Part shown: piece by piece, positions 22,600 to 34,201 of the stretch
Numbering within the stretch: the stretch's first letter is position 1
How the letters are laid out: each line of letters begins with the position of its first letter
Source: Heterohyrax brucei
Lineage: Eukaryota > Chordata > Mammalia > Hyracoidea > Procaviidae
DNA length: 64,000 nucleotides
Assembly: GCA_028571685.1 (NCBI GenBank)
Contig: CM053140.1
Location: forward strand, 220,367,323 to 220,431,322
Direction of reading: 5' to 3'
Translations under genes and position numbers: made by a program
Notes under the pieces: generated by a model
Database searches by the model: none
The model's input: the letters and a program-made list of their open reading frames with translations, nothing else
Told to the model about the DNA's origin: nothing

Positions 22600-22755
22600 T
22601 GCCAGGGCTTCCAGCCATTTTGGTCTGGTTTGAACCCTTGCAGAGAATCTGCATTTCTAATAAGTTCCCTGATGAGAATTTGCATTCCTGTGTCATAAAT
22701 AATCATCAGAATCTACATTTTAACAAGATCCCCAGATGATTCTTATGTATAACTA
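22600..22755 (+). repeat. hAT-Charlie-type DNA transposon relic (MER20-like)
   Basis: AGAATCTGCATTTCTAATAAG is followed by TTAACAAGATCCCCAGATGATTCTTATG, typical of short non-autonomous hAT-Charlie elements. No transposase coding is present and the left terminus is unclear. Confidence 0.5.
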
Positions 22756-25454
22756 CCAGGGAACTTGATAGAAATGAAAATTCTCAACAGGGATCAAACT
22801 GTATTGAAGCAATTCAAAACCCTAAAAACTAGAGGAGGAGAAAATAAGACTCAGATTTCTAGCTAGACGCTTTAGTAGACAAAGCAGAGAAAACAGATGG
22901 AAGCAGAGCCTGTTCTGTCTCTTTATTCACAAACTCTAGCTGTAAATCAATCCTACTTATACTGACCCGACTATCCGTTAATATTGCTCCATGTCAGTCT
23001 CAGTCCTGTCCTCCCCAAAAGAGCAATCAGCATAATTTAGAGACGCACTAAGTTGCAAGAAAATAGACTCTCGTACTTCACAGACTGCTCAACATGTCTG
23101 CTTTTATTGTTTCCTCCTCTTTTATACTTCTATATTTGCCTTCAGCTCCTAGAAAAACAAGAATTATATAACTCCAAGGGTTCATTTCTATGATTATGCT
23201 TCATATCCAAAAAACAGGGTTACCCTGCTGAGATTTTGTAGTGAATAATAAAAGTTAGGCAAATGCATATTCTGAAGGCAATGAGTCAATTATGAAAAAA
23301 GTAGCCCCTTCCTCCCTTTCTCCCACTGACTTTTTCATTGCTAGGTGTTACATAGATTGCCACTTACTTCACCTTAATGACTATGAGGCTGACTGCTGCT
23401 CTGTACCTGATACAATACTCTCAGTTGCACAAAAAGCCCTGGGGATGAGAGAATCAAATATAGAATTTGCTGAAGGGCACAGATATCAGCATATTCAGTT
23501 ATCCAAATCCAACATAACGACACTTGGCTAAATCTGAGATGTCAAAGATGCCATTCACCCTCAATGACAACAGTTACTGACTATTTCTTTTTCTTATCTG
23601 ACTTTTTTTTTTTTAACAAAGGGAAGCTATCTTTTGACATGGTCAGTTACTAAAAGTCACCCTAGAAAGATACATGAAGAATGAAGTGTTTTTATATAGA
23701 GACACAGTTCGTGAAGGTTGCACTGATTTCCGGAAGTGCCAATATGCCTCTTGATTAAGAAATGTATGTAAACGCAGACTTTTGTGCCTTTTCTTCCTTC
23801 CCAGCAAATTTTTGTTCGTGTTGAAAAATTGCTGCCATGTCTTGTTTCAATAGGTTTTTCTCATTCTAATGTGGAGCCAGGATCCTACTATTAAACATAC
23901 AAAAAATAATTGTGTTTAAATACAGTTCCAATAAGTTCAAAAATACTATAGAATATCAGATGTTTTAAAAATAAAGTTAAAGATGGTGGAGTTATGGTAT
24001 TATCACGTTATTCTCTTTCCTTAAAATCTACTAATCCATTGAAATAATTTATATATGTATGAAAACTTCATCTTTAATGAAACAAGAAAACTGCACATTT
24101 CCAAATCACAAACTATAAAACACGTCTATCTGATAATGTTAAGTTTGGGCTAAGATGATGGGACATTTCGAAGCACACTATGTAACTTCATGAAACATAA
24201 GTGATTTATAATACCCTAAATTGCCTTTCTAAGAAAGCCTGCCTACAGACTTTGGATGAAGGAAGGAAAACAAAAATCTGACAGGTTGCAGCATGGAATG
24301 TCTGAGGATTAAAAGGATTTGCTGGGGGTCATGTTCATCCCTTAAATGATAAAACTGAGAGAAGAAAGTCCCCTGGAAGAAAAGAAATAACAGATTTGGT
24401 AAGAGTATACAGGACAATAATGCTGTGTACTTTCCTGGCTGCTGGCTCTATTCAAAGATGAGTAGCAAGCTGTAAAAAAAAATAATCCAGTCCCTGTCAT
24501 GAAACCTGAAAAAAATAAATTAAAACTCTGAATCAAGAAAAAAACACAAGCAAAAAGGTTATGGCAAGTATGCATTATAAGAGGAACATAGATTAGATGA
24601 GAAAGGGTTCAGACAAACAGTTCTCCATCGTCTTGAAGAAATGATGGGCAAGACAGCTTCTCTTAAAAATGAACTCAACAAGAAAAATAAGAATTCAACA
24701 ATATAAAGCAATGAGCAAAGATAAAAAGCTAGCTAAAGTGCTAAGGAAAAATTTTAAAAAAAGAAACAACAATTTTACAAAAATAGAACACAAGTAGAAG
24801 CAACAGAAGGCAGAGATGAAAATACAAGAGTAAACTACACAAAATGAAAAAGAGCAAAGTTCTGAAAGTGATGATAGAGAAACTGATAGTTTTGAAAAGA
24901 AAAGAAACTCTAAAGAATATACAAATAGGGCCATGAAAAATAATCAAGGATGTGATGAAAGAAAATATTTTAGAAGCTTTGAATCTGCAGATCAAAATTT
25001 AATAATATTCCCCCAAGGAATAGTATACCTCCAATTGAAAATTATGGTATAGTCTGTATGTCAACCATCAGTAAAACCTGTGCTAAGATTTATTTATAGT
25101 TTATTTTTTAATGTTTATATATATACAATGTTATGCATTATATAATTAAAGCAAATATGGTTTTTTGTGTGTGCGTGTTGTTTTTTCAAAGCATACATAT
25201 ATACTTAATGATCTAGTATGTCCCTAGTTGAGAGTCACTGAAATAGAGACAATAATATTGACTGCCAAGTGTGTGGAGGAGGAGTTAGGTCCATGAACTT
25301 CTGTAGGAAGGGAAAATGGAGGCAAGCTTTGTAAATCAGGAGTTGTCATCAATGTCTCCTAATTATTGGAGAACACAGAACCCTCTCAGACTTTCCTTTA
25401 GTGGGGCTGAATTTTATTATGTATTCATAAGTACTTCAATCATTAAATATTATA
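22756..25454. other. Long unassigned A/T-rich interval
   Basis: About 2.7 kb has no recognised element and no coding frame above background. The block at 24460-25030 is strikingly A-rich on the plus strand and may be an ancient LINE ORF1 relic such as HAL1, but no motif supports that. A (T)n run lies near 23606 and a T/G-rich run near 25158-25190. Confidence 0.45.
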
Positions 25455-26170
25455 ACCCACAGGGTTTCCAAAGCTGTAAATCTTTACGGAAACAGATGAT
25501 CAAATCGTTCTTCTATGGAGCTGTTTTAGTCAGGTGCTCTACAGAGTAGAGTAATCTGCTACTCTTACAGAAAGTACCATGAGTGGATGGGTTTAACCAA
25601 GGAAAGTTTATTCTTACGCAGTCTGGTAGGCTACAGTCCCAATTCAGGGTATCCGCTCCAGGGGAAGGCTTTCCCTCTTTGTCAGCTCTGAAGAAAGTTC
25701 TGTGTGTTGCATTAGTCATGAGTCAGGGAGCATCTTGGAGCAGGGGCCTCAAGTCTGAAGGATGTGCTGTCCTCTCAGTACAGCTTTCTTGATAGTATGA
25801 GGTTCCAATTCTCTGCTTCCCATTTCCTTTTACTTGTAGGATAAAGGTGGTACAAGCCACACACCAAGGTAACTCCCTTTATACTGGAGCAGGGAGGTGA
25901 TCTTAGAAAGGGTTTTACAGTCCCACCCTAGTCCACTTAAACATAAATCCTACCTATTACCCAAGGCAGAGATTAGGATTTATAGCATAGGAAAATCACA
26001 AAATGGAGGCCAATCACACAGTATTGGGAATGATGGCCCACCCAGATGGCTACACACATTTTTCCAGGGACACAGTTCAATCCATGGCAGGAGCCAATGG
26101 TGGTTTCCTTTAGACTGTCAAGTCAGTTGCTTTAATTACTGTTCCACCTTCAGAACTAGTACACTAGTAC
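25455..26170 (-). mobile_element. AfroSINE, antisense, split by an LTR
   Basis: The first part at 25455-25521 reads CAGGGTTTCCAAAGCTGTAA then TTTACGGAAACAGA. The second part at 26090-26170 reads GGTGGTTTCCTTTAGACTGTC and a TTGCTTTAATTACTGTTCCACC segment. Together they give one antisense SINE of the longer-spacer type also seen at 43768-43982. The LTR at 25522-26089 lies between. Confidence 0.65.
25522..26089 (-). mobile_element. MaLR-type solo LTR in an AfroSINE, 5-bp TSD
   Basis: This 568-bp sister of the LTR at 15987-16510 has the same TGTTTTAGTCAG start and CAATCCATGGCA end on the plus strand. It shares internal blocks such as CGCTCCAGGGGAAGGCTTTCCC. It is flanked by GGAGC at 25517-25521 and 26090-26094. 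There is no internal region. The presence of a TSD shows this is one insertion reduced to, or inserted as, a solo LTR. Confidence 0.8.
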
Positions 26171-26684
26171 GATAAGAAGATTACATATGATAAAGGTGGC
26201 AGTGGAAGGATGGATTTATTCGGGGTTTGTTTATTAGCTACTTAGTTACTTGGAAAAAGTAAATTTCAAGATGAATTTCAGATAAACTAATGTTTTAGCA
26301 AAAATAAATTTGGATGGGCAAGGTTTTATAAACTCAGCACCAAAGGTAGAAAAAAAGGTACTTTGCTACCTAACAAGCTCCCCGTAACTCCTGAAAACAA
26401 ACCAATCACAATAAAAAACAAGCAGTACCAAAACTAAATAAATTATACGCAAAGTTTAGATTCAAATTCAAAAGAAAAATTTTAACCTATACGACAGTTA
26501 AGATACTAAGTATCTAACTTGCCCAGCACTGAATAAGCCATCTTTCCACCATCACCTTTATCATATATAAACTTATTGTACACACTTGCATGTAGTTTTG
26601 AAGTTCACAGTTTTTAAAATAGTTGGGCAGACAGGATATTATTAATGATTAATTATTAGTATTGTCAGTATGTAAAAATGTTCC
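26171..26684. other. Unassigned A/T-rich interval
   Basis: No recognised feature before the RTE begins. Confidence 0.5.
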
Positions 26685-28222
26685 GTTTAAGGTACATACT
26701 GAAGTATTTGAAGAGGTAGCATATGATCAGGAACTGATGGTACTGAGAAAGAAGTCGAAGCTGAATTGAAGGCACGGGCAAAAGACAAGGCTAAAGACAA
26801 GGCTACAGGAATTGATGAACTATCAATTGAGATGTTGGAACAAACAGTTACAGTGCTGGAAGTGCTCGCTCCTCTATGCCAGCAGGTTTGGAGGACAGCT
26901 ACCTGGCCAACTGATTGGAAGAGATCTCTACTTATGCTCTCTCAAAGAAAAGTGATCCAACCGGATCACTTGCTTGAGATCATTCAAAAGTGACTGTAGC
27001 AATATATTGATAAGGAACTGCCAGATGTTCAAGCTGGATTCAGAAGAGGATATGGAACCAAGGATATCACTGCTGATGTCAGATGGATCTTTGCTGAAGG
27101 CAGAGAATACTAGAAAGACGTTTACCTGTGTTTCACTGACTGTGCAAAGGCATTTGACTGTGGGGATCTTAACAAGTTATGAATAACATTATGGAGAATG
27201 GGAATTCCAGAACACTTAACTATCCTCTTAAGGAATCTGCACATGGATCACGAGGCAGTCGTGCAAACAGAACAAGGGAACACTGCGTGGTTTAAAGTCA
27301 GGAAAGGTGTGTGTCAGGGTTGTATCTTTTTAGTATACCTTTTCAACCTGGATGCAGAGCAAATAATCTGAGAAGCTGGACTATGTGCAAAAGAATGAAG
27401 CACCAGGATTGGAGGAAGACTCATTAACAGCCTATGTTACACAGATGATACCACCTTACTTGTTGGAAGTGAGAGGATTTGAAACACTGACTAAGATCGA
27501 AGACCACTAAGATCGAGGTGGATTACACCTCGATACTGAGAAGACAAAAATCCTCACAACTGGACCAGTAAGCAGCATTATGATAAACAAAGAAAGGATT
27601 GAGGTTGTCAAGGATTTCATTTTACTCGGTTCTACAATCAATGAGCATGGAAGCAACCGTCAAAAAATCCAAAGACACATTGCTCTGGAAAAATCTGTTG
27701 CAAAGGGCCTTTCAAAGTATTGAAAACTAAAGATGTCACCGTGAAGACTAAGGTGCACCTGACCCAAGCCACAGTATTTTCAATTACATCACATGCATGA
27801 GAAAACCAGACAATGAACACAGAAGACAGAAGAAGAACTGATGCCTTTAAATTGTTGTGTTGGAGAAGAATATTGAATGTAGCATGGACTGTCAAAAGAA
27901 CAAACAGATCTGTTCCGGAAGAAGTACATCCAGAGTGCTCCTTGCTTAAGCAAAGATGGTAAGACTGCGTCTTACATACTTTGGACATGTGGTCAGGAAA
28001 GATCAGTCCCTGGAGAAGGACATCATGCTTGGTAGAGTGGAGGGTGACTGAAAAAGAGGAGGACCTTTGGCAAGACAGATTCACACAGCAGCTGCAACAA
28101 TGGGCTTAAGCGTAACAATGATTGTGCACATGGCACGGGACCATGCAGTGCTTCGCTCTCTGGTGCATAGGATCAATCACTGAGTTACAGCTGACTCAAC
28201 AGTGCCTAACAACAACAACACT
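26685..28222 (+). mobile_element. RTE (BovB-like) LINE, 5'-truncated
   Basis: This is the sense copy of the 3' half of the element found antisense at 1223-4473. It begins in the GAGGTAGCATATGATCAGG segment and runs through the RT domain and 3'UTR. It ends in CAACAGTGCCTAACAACAACAAC at about 28222, the tail also used by the SINEs. No poly-A is present, as is normal for RTE elements. The 5' truncation removed the endonuclease. Confidence 0.85.
26700..27740 (+). pseudogene. RTE reverse transcriptase pseudogene
   Basis: Recoverable RT pieces, in shifting frames, are ATGIDELSIEML near 26805, CAKAFDCG near 27145, and a YTDDTTLLVGSE box at 27438 onward. The catalytic double aspartate is kept, with Thr in place of the Ala of YADD. 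Stops and frameshifts between every block make it inactive. It is better preserved at the active site than the copy at 1223-4473, which has YADV. Confidence 0.8.
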
Positions 28223-28494
28223 GAAATATTTAGGGGTGCCTGTAAAACATTTTTAAAAGTGAAGCAAGTATGGAAAAAGTTGATGGTTGTTGAAGCTGAG
28301 TGATGGATAATGTTGTGCTCTGTATTTGTGAGCATATTTGGAAGCTTTCATAATAAAAACTTTAAAAAAAAAGATCAGGTTGGTATAATACAGTTGCCAT
28401 CTTGGATCTATGCCCTCCAACAATTGGAAACCTGTTCTTCCACCTCAATCTATATTATAAACTCTCATCTGAGTCTGGCCTTTTTCTCAGCTAC

Positions 28495-28655
28495 AGAAAA
28501 GCAATCAACTGCTAATTGAAAGATCAGTCATTCAAACCAACAAACAGCTCCAAGGAAGAAAGATGTAGTTAACAGTCTGCTTCTATAGAATTTTACAGCC
28601 TGTGAGATTGCTGTGGGTCAGAATCGACTCATTAGTGGTGGGTTTTTGGGGGAGG
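28495..28655 (+). mobile_element. AfroSINE
   Basis: ATCAGTCATTCAAACCAAC, GCTCCAAGGAAGAAAGATGT, TCTGCTTCTATAGAATTTTAC and GTGGGTCAGAATCGACTC follow the SINE order. The head is decayed while the tail, with the GAATCGACTC arm, is well kept. Confidence 0.75.
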
Positions 28656-29264
28656 GTGGGTGACAAAGTTATGGTACTCATGGGTCCTCTATTTTCATCA
28701 TTTTTGTTTTGGCATTTTGGGAAATTGTCAATACTGCTCAGTGTTCTTTGGCTTGGAGCAGGTGGCATGCCCCAGAGAATGTCCCCAGAGAGAAGAAAGA
28801 GGAAATTTCTAGGGATACCTTACTGATTACTTTTCCTCAATTTTTCCACTCCCTTAGTATTACAGGGCCAGATGAAGACACATAGGTGTCCATCCAAACA
28901 AAAATTCTTTAAATTTTTCCACAGTTATTTGTATAAAGAATAGTTTTTCTATTAATCAAAATTGTATATCCTTGTATTCATGTTTGCAGCCTACACTTCA
29001 GTTAGCATTTTCTTCAAGTCTCCAGAAAACAAAACTACACTACTATAAAAGTCTTCATGAACTTGTAGAATTTATTAAAGAATTACCAATAAAATAGTAT
29101 TCAGTTAGAAATAACTACAAGGAGACAAGTTGCTTCTCTCGGTCACTAGATCACCTCTTTCTCTCTTTCCAGCATTCTCTTATTACCTTAATTTTACAGA
29201 GAGCAAAACAAAGAATCACAATAAAATGGTAAAACTGAAGTGGCAGTAGATTGGGTCTAAAAAT
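28656..29264. other. Unassigned interval
   Basis: No recognised repeat or coding frame. Confidence 0.5.
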
Positions 29265-29375
29265 ACTAGGTACAGTGCACAGCCCACCATAGGGATGGTG
29301 CAGGGCGTGCTGTACATGAGGTCACCATGAGTTTAAGGCCAACTGAAGGGCAACTAACAAAACTATAGTAATACT
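29265..29375 (+). mobile_element. AfroSINE fragment
   Basis: GTACAGTGCACAGCCCACCA and GAGGTCACCATGAGTTTAAGG, then CAACTGAAGGGCAACTAAC, give a rearranged or deleted SINE with only the 3' region clear. Confidence 0.45.
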
Positions 29376-29394
29376 GAGTATTATATATAGTGTA

Positions 29395-29585
29395 GTATTT
29401 GGCTGTTGGCTAAAAGGCTGCAAGTTTGAAGCTATCCGGATGCACACTGGAAGAACAGTCTGGTGATCTGCTTCCAAAAAGTCAGCCACTGAACACACCA
29501 TGCAGCACAGTTACACTTTGACACACGTTAGGGTCACCATGAGTTACAATCAACTCAGCAGCTACTGGTACTGGTGCAATACTAA
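29395..29585 (+). mobile_element. AfroSINE, nearly full length
   Basis: It reads from GGCTGTTGGCTAAAAGGCTG through GGTGATCTGCTTCCAAAAAG and TAGGGTCACCATGAGTTACA to CAACTCAGCAGCTACTGG. It belongs to the subfamily with the GATCTGCTTCC spacer also seen at 41728 and 59893. Confidence 0.75.
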
Positions 29586-29604
29586 GATCATATTTTTTCT
29601 AGAT

Positions 29605-29800
29605 GCTTTACAAACCACTTTGCGTGAGTTATTTCATTTTAGTGTCAAAACATTCTCATGATATATTATTATGTCACCATTTTACAAGTAGAGAAACTAA
29701 GGACTAAAGCAGTTAAAGTTACCCAGAACCTCTCAGCTAGCTACTAAGTAAGGCGATTCAGACTTGGTTCTGTCTGAATTCAAGACCATGTTATTGATCA
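29605..29800 (-). repeat. MIR SINE, antisense
   Basis: CACCATTTTACAAGTAGAGA, AAAGTTACCCAGAACC and TCAGCTAGCTACTAAGTAAG give the complementary MIR core in order. Confidence 0.7.
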
Positions 29801-30814
29801 CCAGTCAAAATGCCTCACAGTTCATTTATTCAGAATTCACATCAATAGTAAATACTCTCAATCCTCAGCCAGACCTCTCTGTTACTATTGAGTGATTGAT
29901 AGTGCTTTTAGTCATCACTGTAGCAAGGAACCTTTGTGACAGTTAATGATCTACACGCACACAGGAGATTCAAAATAAAGCAAAATTTCCTATTTGAGTA
30001 AGTAGATTCTGTTCAGATGTCAGCTAGCACAAAGTAGCAATAAATTTGAGGACAAAATAAAGAAAGATAAGCACCACTTCTCGTCTCCAACCCCTGCTTG
30101 TCCTTACTGCCTCTGACCTGGACCCTGGGACCTGCCAGGCAGCGCGTTCTATTGGATAAACCCCGGCCAGATGGACCTTGTCATTTGACTTCAACACATC
30201 ACTCTAATCCAGATCATACCATGTCTAAGCTTGACACACAATCATGAGTGGAATTTAGTTTGACATGTACCTGGCTGTGAAAGTCAATGTCTCACCCCTA
30301 CCTCTGCCCTGTTTGACCCCCATAGCATCTCATGTCAGAATGTGACATTCTAGGTGTCAGCTATAACACCAAATGCATAGAACAGGAGAAAGATGGAAAA
30401 TGACAGCAAAGACAGCAATGCCTGCCCCAAGTCTGGCACCAGGACAGGTCTCTAGCCTGTGTGGAGGTAGCCGGGACCCACAGGGAGGCTGGAACTGCAA
30501 TGTGCCAAAAGTAGGGTACCATGGGGCCTGGAATGCCACAAGCAAGATTCTTCCTCAGCTTAAGCTTTGTCCTCTCCTCATGAAGTATAAGTTGCTCAGC
30601 CTGAGTTTGATTATTAAATAGCATTTCTCCTGACTGGAAGAACACACAGATGCAAGAGAAGTAGATACAAGAGGCTTAGGTCACCAAAGAAAAGACAGCT
30701 CACAGTTTGGCACAGGACTGCCCCTGGAGGGAAAGAAGGAAAAGAATTGTGTGTGGAAATAAGACAGAAACTAAGATTTATTGAGCATTTAGTACATGTA
30801 AGGAACCTGGGTGA
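29801..30814. other. Unassigned interval, partly G/C-richer
   Basis: The block at 30060-30560 is richer in G/C than its surroundings and carries overlapping short frames on both strands. No protein family is recognised and no splice-site pattern is convincing. Confidence 0.45.
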
Positions 30815-31035
30815 TATAAGCAGTTTGTACTCAGCTACTAACCTAAAGATTGATGATTTGAAAGTATGTAACAGCTCCATGGAAGAAAGGCCGGGTGATC
30901 TGCCTCTGTACGATTACAGCCAAGAAAACTCGATAGGGAGCAGTTTTGTTCTGTAACACTTGGGGTTTCCTTGAGTTAGAACAACTGGGAAGCAATTGGC
31001 TTGGTGTTTTTTGTTGTTTTATTTTCAGAATGTAC
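30815..31035 (+). mobile_element. AfroSINE, full length
   Basis: It reads from a CAGCTACTAACC head through GTGATCTGCCTCTGTACGAT and CTTGAGTTAGAACAACTGG to a GTTTTTTGTTGTTTT tail. It faces the antisense copy at 31062-31255 tail to tail, 30 bp away. Confidence 0.75.
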
Positions 31036-31061
31036 TACCCCATTGAATAAGTTTTATTGAT

Positions 31062-31255
31062 GTAACAACACAAAACCAAAAATGTTGCCGTTGAGTTGAT
31101 TCCAATTCATAATGACAATATAGGACAGAGTAGAACTGCACTATAAGACTTCCAAGGAGCAGCTGTTAGATTTGAACGGCTGATCTTTTGGTTGGCAGCT
31201 GAGCTCTTAACCACTGTGCAACTAGTAACAACTAGTAACCACTGAGCTCTGTAAC
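31062..31255 (-). mobile_element. AfroSINE, antisense, full length
   Basis: The plus strand starts with tail complement CACAAAACCAAAAATGTTGCC and GAGTTGATTCCAATTCATAA, then GACAGAGTAGAACTGC. It ends in the head complement GGTTGGCAGCTGAGCTCTTAA. With the preceding SINE it forms a tail-to-tail inverted pair. Confidence 0.8.
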
Positions 31256-31819
31256 AACACAGCAGATAGAAAGAGGGAACCTGTCCAAGATCACCTATCT
31301 ATAAAGTAAATGGCCCAGGAACCTGGTCTGCTTCTTTTCACAGTAACTTTTCTTTCCATTATGCTTTCCCACCTGGACAAAGAGAGCAATGCCAGCACAG
31401 CTGGTAGATCTCAGTTCTGCATCCTGTCTCCTGGACAACCAGGGATGAGTAGGAGCAGTTAAATCATAGAACCAAAACAGGTCATCTACTTCTGAGAGTG
31501 GAAGCAATGAGCAAGGAGCCAGAAAGGTGTCCCTGACACCTCAGATGTCTGATGATGCCATTAGCACTGGGTAGTTTCCCCAGCATGAAGGCAAGTCCTG
31601 TAGACTGTGTTGCATGTCTGACTCCCATGCTTCTGGGCGTGGATGATGATGGCTTCTTGACAGGACGATGTGTCAAATGCTTGTGGGAGTCTCTGCCAAT
31701 CATCTTTGCTGATACTGCTGGCAACATAGGTGGTATCATAAAGTACTGCATTCTCAGATTGGGGTATTTTTTTTTTTATTGAACAATGCAAGAAATATCA
31801 AGGAAAAGTGGACGAAATA
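31256..31819. other. Unassigned interval with an open frame on each strand
   Basis: Opposed 76-codon frames occupy about 31552-31791, followed on the plus strand by a run of T (31768-31779). Neither frame is recognised. The T-run could be the poly-A of a minus-strand retrocopy, but no donor gene is apparent. Confidence 0.35.
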
Positions 31820-32070
31820 TGCAGCGTTACTGAACCAAAATGAATCGGTCAATGTTCAGTCATTTCAGGAGGTAGCATATGGTACAGAACCAAGGATTTG
31901 AAGGAAGAAATTCAAGCTACACTGAAGGCATTGGTGACACACAAGCCTTCAGGAATGGAAAGACCACCAGCTGAGATGTCCCAATAGACCATTGCCAACT
32001 CTGGAAACACTTGCTCATCCATGTTAAGAAATTTGGCCACAGCACCAAGATGATGAAACAGACACTTCCT
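31820..32070 (+). mobile_element. RTE internal fragment
   Basis: It follows the start of the RTE copy at 26685: CATTTCAGGAGGTAGCATAT, GGAAGAAATTCAAGCTACACTGAAGGC, then CACAAGCCTTCAGGAATGGA. It covers only about 250 bp just upstream of the RT domain and is more diverged than the other RTE copies. Confidence 0.7.
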
Positions 32071-33482
32071 GTGATCCTTCTCACAACAGCAAGAAAAAAG
32101 GATCAATTATCTGTGATAATATAGGAGCTCTGAACATCAAAGACAAGGTTGAGGAGTTGAACTGAGTGGAAGGAGGACGAAGAGGCAGCTCAGAAGCATG
32201 GAAAATACCTCTGGCCAGCACCCTGCATGCTAGACCAGCTGCCACACACCAGCTGAGGCAGGCAAGAGTGCTCAGGATGCATTTTTTTCCTGAGCAATGG
32301 AGGGTTTGTACTGGCCTGAGGAACCAGGGAAAAGTGGTGCTAGATTTACAGGAGTCAAAACAACCCAAAACTTTCCCTACTGGAAAGCACCTCTCTCCCA
32401 TTTACCTGTCCCCTCCCTGCTCTCTTCTGGTCCCAGTCAGCTTTAGTGATTGCTGTGCCCCCTGAGACAAAAGTGAGACTCATCAAGCACCCTGAGCCAT
32501 TCTTCAGGCTTTGTAGAGGGAACAAATTAACAAAAAGAAAATAATAACCTGCCAGCCTCTCTAAGCCAGGAATTCAAGGCAGGAACAGCCCCTTTGCCTA
32601 GACACAGGCATAAGGAGTCCATGGATTCTGTATACCTTCTACATCTCTCTAGACTTCTGCTGGCCCATTTCAACAGTTATTAGCACAGCATAAGAGGGTA
32701 CGTATTTGAGTTAAAGAGGAGTGGCAAATTTGTGACATTTAACACCACCCTACCCATGCTAAGCAGGGAGCACCCTTACCCATATCAGAGTCTGAGTATG
32801 GATGGTTATACCCACTCCACCTAGCCACCCATGACAGAGATCCAAGAATAAGCGGTTCCTCCCAGTCTTTACCATTAACAGCACTGAAGTGCCTGAAGTC
32901 CAGCTGAAAAATCCATCCACCTAAATGCTCTAGTGAGCAGGGAAATGCCCACCACCCAGGCACTTCAGGTAGTCATCAGCCCCTTACCTTGCTCAGGACA
33001 TAACCCCCAGATAGCCACATAGCCGGACACCTGTATATACTTCAGTCATCCCTACATAGTCCCACCCATCTAGAACTATGGATAAGAGCCTATACCATAC
33101 ACTCAGTGACCAACAACCTAGACACCTGAGCTAAATCCAGACAGGAAAAGTAAATGAACTCCTGGGCTCACATGTCTAGTAACATCCTAACCACCTGGTA
33201 ACAGGCTGCGAAAGCTTCAGTGACACCAATAATCAAAGTAGCTTGCACAGTCAGACTATTTGGGCATATCAAAACAAAATAAAATACGAAGTTATGACAC
33301 AGAAAGCAAACATAAATATAATAAACGTAAATGTAATAACTTATTCATGGCTTGGAGACAACATTCAATATCAAATTACATAAAGACCCAGACCATAATG
33401 ACTTCAGCAAGCAATAAAAACAAAGAAACAAGAAAATTTTTGGAGGAAATAATTGGGGCTACAACAAATCCAGTCAGCGTCT
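32071..33482. other. Unassigned interval; possible older L1 leader
   Basis: The block at 32160-33250 is balanced in base composition and lacks long frames. It could be the 5'UTR of an older L1 because A-rich ORF1-like sequence (33290-33480) and then L1 ORF2 3' sequence follow. No diagnostic motif was found, so it is left unassigned. Confidence 0.35.
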
Positions 33483-34201
33483 AATCTCTAAAATCTGTAA
33501 GATATTGCAGCATCTAAATGACAAAAAAACAAACAACCCAATTTAAAAAATGGGCAAAGCTTATGAACAGGCACTTCACCAAAGAGAACCTTGAGGTGGC
33601 TAACAAACATGTGAGAAAATGCTCATGATCATTAGCCATTAGAGAAATGCAAGTTAAAACTGCAGTGAGATACCATCACATCCCAACAAGGCAAGCATTG
33701 CTCAAAAAAAACACACAAAATAACAAATGTTGGAGAGGTTGTGGAGACACCAAAACACACTCTGCCGGTGGGAATGTAACATGGTACACCATTTTGAAAA
33801 TTGCTTTGGTTTTTGCTTAAAAAGCTAAAAATAGAATTACCACATGATCGGCAATCCCATTCCTTGAAATAGAGAAATAAGAGTCTTCATATGAATAGAT
33901 ATATGCATACCCATTTTCACTGCAGCACTGTTCGAAATAGCAGAAAGATAGAAACAATTTAGGTGCCTATCAGCGGATGAATAAACAAATTATCATATAG
34001 TGACACAATAGAATACTATGGAATGATAAAGAACAACAATGTATGTGTGAAACATCTCAAAAATGAATGAGTCTGGAAGGAATTATGCTGAGTGCAATTA
34101 GTTAGCTGCAAAAAAAACAACTATTGTATAAGACCACTGTTATAAGAACTGAAGGGAAAAAAGGATTTAAACACAGAAGAAAATATTCTTTGATGGTTAT
34201 A

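Noticed and set aside
24460-25030. A-rich block as a HAL1/L1 ORF1 relic
   Set aside because: Base composition fits but no ORF1 motif or homology to the window's ORF1 copies could be followed.
32160-33250. Possible host gene region because of balanced base composition and several frames
   Set aside because: Frames are short and on both strands, and the flanks are LINE sequence; an old L1 leader is more likely but not provable by eye.
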